The notes beneath the pieces are model-generated. The model saw only the letters and a list, made by a program, of their open reading frames with translations, was not told the origin of the DNA and ran no database searches. A program made the position numbers and the translations under genes. Below are positions 45,501 through 58,733 of a stretch of DNA of 64,000 bases, one piece after another. The DNA lies in contig JAKJHU010000062.1 in NCBI GenBank assembly GCA_022316685.1, positions 2,875,501 to 2,939,500 on the forward strand. Reading direction: 5' to 3'. Position 1 is the stretch's first letter. Each line of letters opens with the position of its first letter. Origin of the DNA: Progne subis subis (lineage: Eukaryota; Chordata; Aves; Passeriformes; Hirundinidae).

Positions 45501-48500
45501 AATTGGTTAATGCTGCTTTAGAAATGGTATGGTATCAGCTGTGACCCAAACCGGCTAAATTGCAGAGTGTCACTTGAGATGTTTGCTTCCTCCTTAGGAG
45601 AATTCTTCTGCTAATGTGCCCTTTTCTGGACCATTTTCTAGATGTCTCATCAGTCTGGAGAGGCTTGTTTTTAGTGCCGTGTGCTCTGTGGAGAGTTTAT
45701 TTTTAAATAGTTACTGAAGCAACAGTCTTCTAAAGTGCTGCTGTGTTAGGGTAGAAGGAATTAAAATGTTTAGTGATCCTCTGAAAGTCTAGATTGAAAA
45801 AAATACATTTGTATCGGCTGTTCTCAGGGGCTGGTTGAAACTGTGTTACAGATGACTTGTTTATTTCGTGTTTTTCTTCCTTGAACTCTAGCTTAAATTG
45901 TGTATGTTCCCAAACTGAAATATTGCCAAACCCAAATGTTTTACTTCAGGGGCTGCTGTGCACTGTCCTTCACTCTCTCCTATAAAAAGATGACTTGTTT
46001 TCACTTGTGGTGAATTCTTCCATCTCAAGGTGAGCTTCATCTTGAGATATTCACCTTGGAACTGTAGCTCCCATGGAGCAGTGAGGTACTATTACACAAG
46101 AAAAATAAATTTACTTTTTTTTTAAAGAGAAGCGTTTTGTAAGCCTTTCCTGTGCCAAAAACCTGGGGACTTTACTGTTTACCCTCTGCCAAAATAATTC
46201 AAAGAAAATGTTTTTCCGGAGGTCAGATTTCCTTATCACGTTGTACTCCTCCAGCATTGTAGCCGTTCTTCTTTATATAATTTTCTGTCTAGGTCTAAAA
46301 TCTTCAGATGGGTTGTGTCAGGACAAGAATTAAAGTTGTTGTATTAGTTTGAAATCATATCACGTCAGTGATAAATCAAGTGATTAATCAAAAGTTGCAG
46401 GATGTCACCTCCATGTTGTCTTTTTCTTAGTCCTAATTCCTTTGCTGCTCCATTCCTGTCCTCTCCAGCTATCACAAAAGGCCCTTTGTTGTTCATTTGA
46501 CTGTTAAACTATGCTTATTTTATGCTTCATCAAACTCTCAATGAGCTCAAGGTTTATAATATCAAAACTCTGGCTCTCCAAGGGTGAGAGAAGCTAACAG
46601 ATTTCATAAAGCTGTAGGGATCAACCAGCATACAGGAAAACATCCCAGGCAGTCAAGACTTTTTCAGTGGTGGTGGAAAAGGGTGGTGAATTCTTCTTAT
46701 CGTTCGTGCAAGCGGTGATGGTGATTTCTGGGCATGAGGCTTTCCCACAGTTGGGGTCTGCCTGTGCATTCAGCTGTTGAGCAGAGTGCTTTGGTTTTAC
46801 ACTTTGGAGAAAGCAAAGGATTTCAGGAACGTGAAGTACACATCAAAGTCGAAAAGAGAGAGTTATGAAAAGAGAGGAAGGGATGTGGCCAAGCAGGTTC
46901 CAGAGGCACAGGTCAGACGTGACCCAGCAGACCAGTGTCTGCTGCACACGGGTCTCAGTTCTTCCTTTTCCTCCTGGTGTCACTGCAGACATTTTTCTAT
47001 ACTATATTTACATTTTTCTATAACTAAAAAACTAAACTGTACTGACCCATGACAAGGATATCTTGAAGGGAAAGCTGCTCATGGACTGGGAATCAAGCGC
47101 TCTGAGATTAACATAGTAAATTAAGACGAGTGTTGCCTTCTGTTGGAATTGTGCGTGAATTGCCTTACAATGCTGTGCTAATTACGGCAATTCAGGAAAT
47201 GATTCACAAGAGTGGGTAGCTGAGCTTGGTTCTTCTAACAGCTGCCTTAGCTTTAGCTAGGTTGGTTTATTTACTAGAACTGTGCTTCATAAGCTACAAT
47301 GGCACTTGCAAATGCTCAGTGTTAATTCCTGACTTGATTGAATGGAGTCCTTTGACAGATGACACAAGAACGGGAGCAGCTTTCAAACTTTCTACAGAGT
47401 CAGAGGTTTTGTTTTTGATTTAGAAAAGTTTCTTTACAGTGGTATTGGGGTGTTTCCAGCGCTGTCAGTTAAATTCTGGGTTGTTACATTGGATATTGTG
47501 TGGTATCAGTGGGGTTTGCTGCTTGCTTCACCACGTAGGCTCCAATATGGAGAGAATATCCTTAATAAGTATCAGGGAATCTGAGAGCCAAGTAGATTCT
47601 GCAAGCCTGTTCTCAAATGTAGTAATCACATATACCTTGAAAAAATGTTTTAAAGAACTGTATTGTTCTGTATCCCCAAGAAGAAATGCAAAAGATATTA
47701 GTGTTCCCATTTGATAGGATAGCTGCTGCTGTGTGAAATACAAACTGCTGTGACATATTTGAGTTTGTGCCACAGTTAAATGTGTGCGGCGTCTGTGGAG
47801 TTTGTTATGGCAGCAAAATCTTTAGGTGGCAAGAACAAGGTCATGGGTGTGAGATTTACTTGCATACAGTGCTCCTTGTTGTGGAAAAGAATGTTTGGCA
47901 GGCATCAACTTTATAAAACCTGATAATATTCATGTACTGAAGAAAAATTCTCCTTTTTTTGAAGGTCTTAGAAATGGTGGTGATATGAACTCTGGCCACC
48001 CTCTTCAGCTCTGACTTTAGAGGGGCTTTTCTTGCCAGGTATAGGAGGAAAACATGATAGATCAGCCAGGCTTTTGGTGTTCATGTTCTCATTAGTGAGA
48101 ACTTCCTAGAGCTGTGAAGCAGAGCAGCAGTGCATTTCCAGAGCCTCACTGCAGGATCTGGTAGTTACATCCTACAGTGCTTCCTGTCAGGGCAGTGCAG
48201 TGGGAGATGAGCCCTGACTCTAAGGAGTTAAAACTCTGAGAGGAATGGACTGAGGTCAGCAACACCAACAGTCCGTTCAGTAAATAATTTTCTTTGCATA
48301 CTGACTCCATTCTTTCACTCATTATTTGCTCCACTTATTCTTTTCCCTTCCTACACACGCGCAGGCAAATTTTCTGGCTTTATTACCCCCTCTTGTCCTG
48401 GCGACCACCTTCCAATGGCCACTTGTCAGTGTGACCCACCCTCTGGTGAGGAGGTTCTAGAAGATAGACTCACTGAGCAGGAGCCACCCTGGCTCTGGGA

Positions 48501-51500
48501 TGGCCACCTCTGCTCAGCGTAGGAGAGCACGGCTGTTTTCCAGCTGCTCCTGCGAGTCTGCCTACTCGGAGCACTGCAGTGGCTCTACGGAATGCAGCAC
48601 GCAGGAGGGAGAACGCTCTTCAGCCACACACGGAAGAATTAAAGAATCAAGAGCTGTTGCCCACCTTTTTTTTTCCCTCTTGGTGGCAGGCTACGAGCTT
48701 CTGGGTGAGTGAGCATCCTGGTAGGTGGCATGCGCTTTTCAAGGCTGCCGGGGAAATCCATTAAATTGCCCTGCGTTAGGGAGAATTTGGGTAAATGTAG
48801 GACGGAGCATTGCTTAATGCTGGAGTCTGCTAAATGTAACAGGCTTTCCTGGGGGTAGGGAAGGATGCTATGAAGAGAGGAAAAGCTTTTAAGGGTTCTG
48901 TATCTGAGGATCCACAGAGAACAGCTAGATGGAAAAGTAGGGTTGGGGGTGCTGAGTGACCTTGAATGTGTGCTCTAGTGAAACAAGCAATGCCACGTGT
49001 GACTGGTATTTAGGAAAATATTTTCTGGGAGGCCCTTTTGTAAGGGGCTAAGCAGTTTAAATGTCCTGTGTTTGTTCAGAGATCTATTTTGATTTTTTCA
49101 GTGGAAGTGTAATAGCTGCTGCTTGTCACCTTTGTACGTGATCTTGTAAATGCTGCTATCCCCAGGCTCCTGCAAGATGTGCTGACTCTCTTTTGTGGGT
49201 GTTGGATTAACTTAGGAAACCCCACAGAGAGAATGAAATAGATGCTTAGCAGGTGCACTGTAGCACGGCAGCTGTTAAGAAGACAGCCCAGGTATAATCA
49301 TCAATTTATACTTCTGGATTTTTGGGGCTTTGGTTCTGCAGCACTCAGCGATCTACAGCCCAATAACTCCTGCCTGCTGTTGGAACACAGCATCTGTGTT
49401 CTTTCTCTTTCCCTTAGGGCACTGTTTGCTTCATTCTTCGGAGGTTTTTATGCTTTCCATTGTGTTTTCTTAAATAAAAAGGCAGCTCTAGAAACAAGCA
49501 AACAAAATTCCTTTCTTGTTTGATTTCTGCTTTTCCTTTATAAAACGATTTCCCTGCTTTTTCTGATATGGCAGCATTATTAGAACGAGGTCTTTTCTCA
49601 ACTAAGCTTTGTTGCTGCAGAGCCAGTGGGATAAAGTGAGTATGTCGTGCTTGCTGTGAGAAGTTTTTTACCCTTGGTTTAAATATTGATAGTATTGGAG
49701 CTACAGATCTGAAGATACTGAATCAAGACAATTGTACATTGTTTTTAAACAGGCTTTAGATACAGCTTTCCTATGACTGCATTGTGCAGTGAAGTGCATT
49801 CCTGTTCAGTAAATAGACAGGCTTGAAGGCCCTCAGGTTCTTCAGATTTGAAACAACAGCAGCAATCACTAAAACTAAATACAAAGAGAAAGAACAATTA
49901 CAGGATTTTTAGGAGTGTCTTGGGCAGTGCCCCTGCCCTCCAGTCGCTTGGTTTTTAAATCCTGGGGTTCTGTGTCCTCTTTGGCTGCTCTTGTCACACA
50001 GCACAGCTGCCTGAGAGTGCATGGAGTCTTATCAGAAATCTGATCTGGGTTTAAAAATAGCCTTGGTGGAATAAAAGATGTGAAACCGGGTGGGTTTACT
50101 GTGGCATCTGTAACTACCACCATGGCACTGCTAGTCAGGGAGGAGGATTTAGTGGTGAATGACAAGGAAAAGCTGTTGTTTAATGATGTTGTATTTGTGG
50201 AGAAGAGGGAAGAATGCTCCAAGAGAGGTATTACAAGCTTTTATGAAAGAAAGAGGCGAGAGATGCAAATTAATAAAGGAGGGGAAATACATCCAGTGGT
50301 TGGATGAGGTGCCATAAAATCACCCTTTCTATTGAACCTTTATTCCTTTCCCATGTAGGGTTTTGGCTCCTAGGCTCATATTCTGACTGTTCTGTGTGTC
50401 CAGGGCCCCAGCTGAGAATCAAAAGGAGCAGTACTTAATGTAGCTTTCTGTTAGCTGCTGTCTGCTTTTCCTCTTAGCTCTGCCAATTGTTTCAGGTGTG
50501 CTTGGGTACTTGTGAACATTGTCACTTCTGCCTGTACCAACTGTTTTTACAACAAAATTTGCTTCTTCCTCATAATAATAACCTCATAATATTTTTACTA
50601 GCAAAATATATGCTACTTGCTCATTTTTAATTACTACTGAATATGAAAAAAAAAGCTTTTAATAACTGAACACATGACATGACTGCATTTTCCTTTTGAT
50701 TAGTAATTATAGGAGCTTGGTGAAATGTTGGTACCCTAAAAAGCTGTGTTCCTTTTTACTGTTTTTAGTTTTCAGGTGGATATTTAAGTACCCATTTGTG
50801 TTAGGCTGAGATGCCTTGCCATGTAGTGCAAGGCACCCTTTTATGCTTCCTTCAAAGGGCTTGGCACTGATTCAGGAGGGCACTTTTTACTGTAGCGAGG
50901 TCTTGGGATGCTGATTTCATGTAGAAAGGAGGGGCAGACTATGCCAGGAGTTTCGTGAAGCGTTGGGATGGAATTGACTTAAATCCTGGCTGTGCTCAGA
51001 GAATGATGGAAGGTGACCTGCCTCACTGCTCCAAGATGAGCAGCCACCCTCAGGAATGGAATTTCTTGTGTCTCTGCAGAGACACTTGAAATAAGATGCC
51101 CCTTGCTGCCTTGTGAAGGAGGAGTGTCAACCAGGTGGAGTCAGCGCAGCCTTTAAGCAAATTCTGGAGAAAAACCAGAGTTTCTAACCCTGATGGGTCT
51201 GAATGTTACTCAGCTTTACAAAGCCTAAAGAGAAATTGAAAGGAAGCAAAACCGGAAGGGAAGGACTCAGCTTTCTTTGCTGTTCCAGCTGCACACGAAC
51301 AGGGTGGATTGCATACTGTACACACTGTGTGTGATGGTGGTGGTTGCTTTGCTGCCTGTCTCCTGTACTTTGTTCCCTAGATGAGATTAGGCATTTTGCA
51401 GCACGACAGGGCTTCTCTCTGTAGTCTGTCCTTATCTAGGAAAGCAGCATTGCCTTTTCAAGCGGTGAAAATGCTATTGATCTGACACTGCACTGAAATT

Positions 51501-54500
51501 CTTTCATCTCTAGGTGTTCCTGCCCTTTTACCAAATGGGCAATAGGCTTTGTTCCTTCTATTTCTGACGGGAGATAAATGAAATGCAGCATTATTGTTCT
51601 GGAGTTGACCTTCATGAGTGTAGACACGGCTGGGATAGAAATCTAGGGCTCTTAATTCACTGATCCCAGGAAAAGGAGGAGGGAACCTTTTGCTATCTTG
51701 CAGATGTGATATATGTGTTTGTGGGCATGAATAGCAACTACTGAATATTTATACATGTACTAATGAAGTCCTACATCTATTTTTACAGATGCATATGGGT
51801 ATGGACTTGCAAGATACCGGTGTGGGTGTGAATAGATGCAGGCCTGGGAAAATTGTGATAGCTTGTAACTGTGCCACTTGGCACACGCAGTGTGTACAAA
51901 TGCCTACTTGTAGAACAGTATAAAAAGGCAAAATAAAAACTTTCACCCTCTCATCCCTTCCCAAAACAGTCATGAACCCTAGGGTTTTGGGGTTTTTTGA
52001 GCATAACTCTCTCTTGCTGAAAATATTACTTGTACTTCCCATCTGTGGTGACTTCTTGAATGGAAACCACTGTTCATTTCCCCAGATAGGCAAACCTGGT
52101 AATGCAGCTTCAAGTGAACCTGAAACCCTTTTTAATATACTGTGAAATTTAAAATTTGGCTGGCTGGTGGTGAAGTTGGCAGTTTTGTTGGACTGCATGC
52201 TGGGAGTTATTTCTAGGGATGTGTGCATTGAGCCCCTTCTGTGACAAAGATGCCTCTTCCTTCTGTGCTTGCTTGTTTTTAAGAGATTGGTGATCTACAG
52301 GTACGTTATAAAATCTGACCTGTTTTAATTTAGGGGTTAGTTGCAAGAATGTTTGTTTCTGAAGTGGGTAGTATATTTTATTTGTCTGCCTATCTGTTCC
52401 TGAAGCCTTTCCTTGACACCTGTAGTGTTTCTATTTGTCACATGTAATGGCCCCACATGAACTACTTCTGTTCTTTTAACAAAATCATTTCATAGCAAGA
52501 GCCTCAGTGTTTGGTTCTTTTTGTTTGTTTGTGGACTTACCATTCCGATTTAGATGATGAAAGAGTCCTGGTTCATAGGAGGGAACAAAGATTCTGCTAT
52601 TTTACTGCTGTCTAGATAACTTGAGAAATAGGTATACAGTGTTCTGCTCTGTTATGGTCTCTTTTGTTGTACTCTAGTTTTTAAAAGGTGTTTGACCTTT
52701 TCAGAGGACTGATCCACTGGGAGCAGCCTGTTTTGCTTTTAGCATTCAGTGTCTTTTTTTAAACTGTTGTTTCAGTGTGTATTTTATCATTTTTGTCTGG
52801 AAGCTTCTATTGTTCAAGCCTTCTGTTCCTCAGGGCAGTCCCGAGTTAATTAACCAGTCCCTTTTGTAATTTTGTAACATAAAGTGTTCTTTTTCAGAAA
52901 ACAAAGAAATAAACGGGATTTATGGCTGTTTAGTGGCTTTGTCAATGTAATGAACACAGACCTTGAGCATGGGCTAAATTTGGGTTCTTCAATGCAAACA
53001 TCCCAACTACTGCCTTTTAAAAAAAATATGTAGATTATAAATCAGTGCCTGAACTTTAAATAACTTCACCAGTCCTGTGAGCTGCACTGAAATACAGTGT
53101 AACATTTTTTGTTACAATTCTGGGTCTGCAATAGTCATACCTGTGGTGCTTTCTCAAGGTGTCCTACCACAACAGGTTAAAAAAATGGGAGGCAGGGAAA
53201 ATTGATGCATGAGCCATTTCATACAGTGAAAACCAGTGGATAAATAGTCCCATAACTGGAGTTACAAACTTGAACTGAATTGGAGTTGATATTTGAGGAT
53301 CAATATGCAGTGAATGAGGCAGTTGTTGATATTAGAATACATTACATTCTGCTTCTGGCATGAGAGTGTGTGCTCCATCTAGTTCTGATGTTTGCCAGTG
53401 AGTGGATTTCCTCCCTGGAAATGATTATGCCCTCGGGCATGCTTTTTTAATATTGGCCACTCTGACTGCAGATCGTTTCTTCCCTGCTTGTTCCTCTGTG
53501 CCTTTGTTTGTTTGTTTAAATTCCTGGTCACACCGAGTTATTTGCTTGTAAATTAATTTATGGGAATAATTTCACAAGTTGTCAGGTAGCACCTCAGACA
53601 CCTTTCTTTGTGTGTTTCAAGTTAACTGATGGAAAAGAGGCAGCTTGGTTTGCCAGGGCGAATGTATGGGAAGTCGTGGAATTCTTCCTGCTCCTGCTTG
53701 GCATGCTAATAAGGATGAAATAACAGTAAAAAGAGGGGAAAAAAAAATGAAGTTAGTACTACAGCCCTGAGAAGGGAAGTGAGCCCAGCAGCCTTATGGG
53801 ACTTCTGTCTTCTTATGCTGGGTTATTTGCTGTAGTAAACCTGACTTGTATTTTTTTGGGACATTTGAAGCAGTCCAAATTTGACAACTGTATTTAGCAC
53901 TTCTAGATGAGTGGGAAGTTCTCCTGTATATGGTGTGTAGAAGCCCTCACTTTTAATTTTGTAGAAGGATAATCAGTGAATGGTTCCTAGACCAGTATTG
54001 TCACTGGTGATGCAGCTTGAAAAGAAATTGAACCAACCTCTGGACTATTTTCTTTTCCTTAAGGGTATAATGTGAGAGGATGTGGTTTGCCAGCTGAAGA
54101 AAGTATGTATGTTGCTTTTTTGGCTCATTTCTGACTTTTTTAAAGCACTTAAGTGAGCAAGTGACTTGCTCCTTTCCCTGGTCTGGCTGGCTGGTTCTTT
54201 CAGAGCTTCATCTGAGGCACAATCACAGATTCCAAGCAGGGCTTTTTGAATGGCTGATTTGCTGTATGTGAAGCCACAACATGGGCTTTTGTTGGTAAAC
54301 AGTAATAGTAAAAAATAATAATAAAGAGATTGTGTGCCCTGGTTGATATTAACCTGTGCTGTTGTAACTTTTCTCCTAAAGACAGAAATCCTCTCCGTGG
54401 TGGTTAGAGCAAAGCTCACACATCTAAACTGGAATCGCAATTCCTGACTGATGGCCTAGGAGATATTTATTCTGGGACTGAGCTGTGTCTTCAGCCCCCA

Positions 54501-57500
54501 GATCTCTGGTTAAGGACAAGTAAAACCATGTTTTCCCAATTCTCTTCTGGTCTGTTGTAGCAACAATCTGCTGCGTGGTTATCAGAGGGAAAGTGAATCA
54601 TTTACTTTGTGCTTTTCCAGTAGGTGCCAGTTTTCTGATGGTGGGAAGCAGAAGTTTGGATCTGAACTGTGAGAGGAAAGGGTTCTGCTTAGTTCTTACT
54701 GAAACAGCTTTGGCTTTAGAGGTTTGGTCAGAGTTGAAAATTTCCTCTGCTTTTCTGTGGAAGAGCAGCTACATGGAAGATGGTTAGTGTTCATCGTGTG
54801 TGTTTTGTATATTTTGACTGAAAAAGGTGAGATACTTTCATTCCCTACTGTTGTTGCACAGAGTCTAGAGCAGCACTATCCAGTGCTTGCAGTTTGCATT
54901 AATAGAATTTAGTTGTTTTTATGTTTGTGTATCTGCAGCAACAGTTACGGTTTCAACTCTAATTTCTTCGCTTTTTTCCAGGTTTATGCTTACTACTTGT
55001 GTTATGGTTGAGCAGTGGAGATTCATTTTGGCAGATGGAAGAAATGCCCTTATCTTGACTGTTTCCTTGGAAATGCTTTACTGCTTACAGGTTTCTACTC
55101 AAGTGTGTGCTATGCTAACAGAGCAAGGGAAACTTCAGTGTTATTTTTGTCAGCTTGACAGTGTGTCATGTTCAGATTTTCTCTTTGCATGGCTGGTTTT
55201 CTCTTGTGCTGAAAAGACATTTATAAACTTTACTAGAACAAGGGAACACACTGTGTTTGAATAAGTGTAATAGGTATTAGGGCATGCCTGCAGTCTGGTT
55301 TGTAGAAACACTTCCGCCTGTAGAGCTCAGACCTGATAGCTGAGGAGAGTTCTTCATCTCACAAACCTGCATTTATTGCAGTGCTGGTTTTCTGCCGTGA
55401 AACAGAAGCAGAGGCACCAAACAGTCACCTTTGCCTTGATGGGGTTACTGCAGTCTTTGGCTGAGTTGACACTAGCCCAGTTCTGACACAGGTGACCTAT
55501 TCTAGTCTCTTCTTTAAGAACTGGTTTTAGGTATGGCTTTCAGCAATAATGTGCACATAAATCCTGTCTAAATAAAACTTGTTTGGTGCAAGTGGAAGAC
55601 AGCTCTGAAGCATGCATTAAAAATATTGCTTTGAATGTGGTAGGATGGAATAAAAGAAATCCTAAATAAAACTGCTGGGTAGTTAATTCCCTCTAAATGG
55701 GAAGGGCACAACTCCTTTCTGTAGCTTGCAGCGAGGTGTAGAAATGCAGCATCTCGCTGGCTGTACAAGTAAGGAACCTTTTCCTGTTCTGCTCCCAAGG
55801 AATGCTCCAATGTTTGTGCTGCTATCTCCTGTGCCAGGGCTATCTGCTTTTCTGGGCCACAGCCCATAAACCAAAACAGCCGCCTTGCCTCTTGCTCTCA
55901 GCCTTTTTCCTCTCCTGTCAGGAGAGCTCCATGTTTGGAGCAGCACAAAGCTCTCTGTGCCAGGAAGATAACCATGGAGTTGATGTTTCTAGGAGAGGGC
56001 TTGGCTCTGTCGCCGGCTGCTGTCAGCTCGCCCTGGACTTTGTTACAGGGCTGATAGCGCTCTCCAAGAGCCACAGCTTGGTGTTGAAGTGCTGCAGGCT
56101 GGCTGGGGAGAGCTGTGTGCACACAGAATGTGTCTGGGCATGTGTATCCTCCCTTTGAGGAGGGCGGCATTTAACTGTAAAGCAGATTTATCCTGCTTGT
56201 TTGAAGGTCTGCGCTGGCATCTGTAGGAATAAGGAAGGTTAATGGCATGGGCAGGGCACACAACAGAACTTGGCTGCGGGCGTTCTTTAGTTTGGGATTT
56301 GTGGCAAGTGCCCTTGCTTATGACTCTGCTGTTTTACTGTGAAGGTTTCTGGCAGTGGAGATACCTGCATGAGTGGAAGCTGTCCTTACACTGATCAAGA
56401 ATATTGGTGTCATCCTAAAACATGAGGACGTAATGCTCTGCTCTCCTAGGTATGCTCCCAGTCTGAGGATGCCTTTCTAGAACTTAGGAACAGCTGGCTT
56501 TTTGTGGCATGGCATGCTTTCTGGAGGGTTCAAGAAAAACAAGGTTCAAACTGTTGTAAGGCTCAGTGGGATTTAGATGTGCAGATATTACAAGTTCTTC
56601 TGAAAAGAGTTCATCTGATAGACCTTTGTAGGGCCTGTCTCAAAACAAATGGTTAGAGATGAGATGTGCATTTTTGAATGAACTGACTAAAAAACATTGG
56701 TTATTAGAGAAGCACTAAGGAGTAAAGTGCCATAAAACCAAGGAACAACTTTAAAAATTCAGATGCCTTATTCATGTAGCCATCTGTTATGCCATTTAGT
56801 AGCTCTGCCAATGTGATTAGAGTAATTTAGTAAATAAAGTGTTTGGTGTTATATGTTTTTTGGTTTTTTTAATTTTAGTTCATGATTTACAATTTTCAAG
56901 GAATAAATTGGTAGACCCAAGAATAAGCTCAAAGTTAAATTCAGTCATATGATGAGAAACTTGAATCCTTGAAAACCTCTGACTCTGGACAAATCAGTTT
57001 ATTGGAAAATTCACCTAATCACAGGGGTTGCAGGGTTGAGGATAGAGACAGGGCTTTAAGATCTAGCTTTTAACTCCTGCTTCTGTTTCTCTGCTGATAT
57101 GCTGTCTCCCTTAATTTCTTCAGCACTGATGCTAGTGATGCCCATTTAAATCTTAAGATAATATTCTTTCACAGGTTAAAGGCTTGGACTTCGCTTCAGC
57201 AGCCCTCACTTGCTGTGGCTTTGTGTGAAATGAGATATTTTACTGTTAAGTCTCCATTAGTTGGAACAAGTTGTTGACTTTTCAAAGAGAAGATGATGTG
57301 GGGTAGACACAGAGGCCTCTACAGTGAGAGTTCTGAAAGCTCCTTTTGAAGAACAATTGTTAGTGTGAGAGTTAGGACTAAACTCTTGTGGTTTTGCACT
57401 GTGCTCAGACACTAAGCCTTGGCTGCTGTTCACTCACACAGAAAACCTGGAGATGGTTCTCTCTGAGCTTAGTCCCTGCTGGTCAGACTTCACAAATGGA

Positions 57501-57577
57501 TTTAGCAGGTGCATAACACAAGTAGCTGGGTCCCAAATGTTGGCAGCAGAGGCTCTTCACTAACTGTTAAGTGAAGG

Positions 57578-57601
57578 TATAACTGTTAATCCACAGTTAT
57601 A
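57578..57601. other. Perfect 9-bp inverted repeat
   Basis: TATAACTGT (57578-57586) and ACAGTTATA (57593-57601) surround a six-base loop. A second weaker dyad, TTCAC...GTGAA, lies directly before it. Confidence 0.6.
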
Positions 57602-58242
57602 AAAATATCTTGATGGAGATTTATAGGATGCGAGCTGAATTCCCCTTGGAATTGGCCTGCTAGCTATGAATTCTACAACCTTACTGCTATAAAACTACCA
57701 GAGTGATTCGATGCAAAATGAAGCACATTTGCAAATCCCTTGTCTATCCATTGCCCAGGCAGCTTCTGGTCACATTACTCCTCTGCTTGTCTCCTTAGCT
57801 AAGAACTCTTTGAAGACTGTAAGTAGTCGGTTTGTGGCCCTGAAGGGAGATTATCTTTCTGTGCTTAAGTTCAGGGAGAGTTGGAATTACTGCCTCCCTC
57901 AACTCCCTTGTCTTAAAGCAGTAGGAATATTGAAAAGACTATACTGCCACTTATACTGTTAAGATAAGCTGGGCCTTCATCTGTCTGGGTTGTTATCAGT
58001 GGTATTTCTATCACTTTATCAAGTGAAGTAGGCTCTTAAAAGCACCCTAAGTGATATGTTTCTTTAGTGCTTCCTGTAAATTCTTCCTTCTGGATTCAGG
58101 AACGTGCCCATAAGGACTCTTTCAAGTTCAGGGTGTAGTGAGATTATTGTGTAGGTGAGCAACTGATTTACTTAACGTTCACTGAGTGCCTTCTAAGTGC
58201 TTTTGGTGCTTCTTAATTGAGGGAAATATTTGGGAATTCATA

Positions 58243-58325
58243 AATTCACAGAATGGGCTTGGAATCGCAGAATTGGGTTGGAAGCAAGCTTAAAGGCCAT
58301 ATAGTTCCATCTCTCAGGAAGAGCT
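58243..58325 (-). mobile_element. CR1 LINE tail, minus orientation
   Basis: TCACAGAATGGGCTTGGAAT, AATTGGGTTGGAAGCAAGC and TTAAAGGCCATATAGTTCC are the reverse complement of the CR1 3' end. Only the last ~80 bp remain. Confidence 0.7.
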
Positions 58326-58502
58326 GGCGAGGGAATCTGTGCTGTTGAAAGAAGGCTATAACATCACCAGAAAAGATAGGCTGGGAGAACAACTTGGATA
58401 AATCTGCTTGTCACCAGTGCTCTTGCCTTCCTGACTGGAGCTGGGCTCAGGCTGATCTAGGGGAGGGGGAGTGACAGTACATCTTTTCCTTTCCTGTGTA
58501 AT

Positions 58503-58733
58503 TAGATATTAAGAAAAACACCTTTACTGTGAGGGTGGTGAGGCCTTGGCACAGGCTGCCCAGAGAAGCTGTGGATGCCACATCCATCCCTGGAAGTGTT
58601 TAAGGCCGGGTCGGATGGGATTTGGAACAACCTGTTCTAGTGGGAGGTGTCCCTGCCTATGATGGGGGATTTGAACTAGGTGATCTTTAAGGTCCCTTCC
58701 AACCCAAACCATTCTATGATTTTTCAAGCAGTA
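58503..58733 (+). mobile_element. CR1 LINE 3' end, plus orientation
   Basis: Begins with TAGATATTAAGAAAAACACC and continues through GGCACAGGCTGCCCAGAGAA, GGTGATCTTTAAGGTCCCTT and CCAACCCAAACCATTCTATG. This is a clear CR1 3' terminus ending in the ATTCTATGAT tail. It is 5'-truncated. Confidence 0.9.

Noticed and set aside
49875..50307. Overlapping open frames on both strands (115 and 75 codons)
   Set aside because: Considered as a possible relic of a mobile element or an exon. No family was recognised and no splice signals fit, so it was not called.
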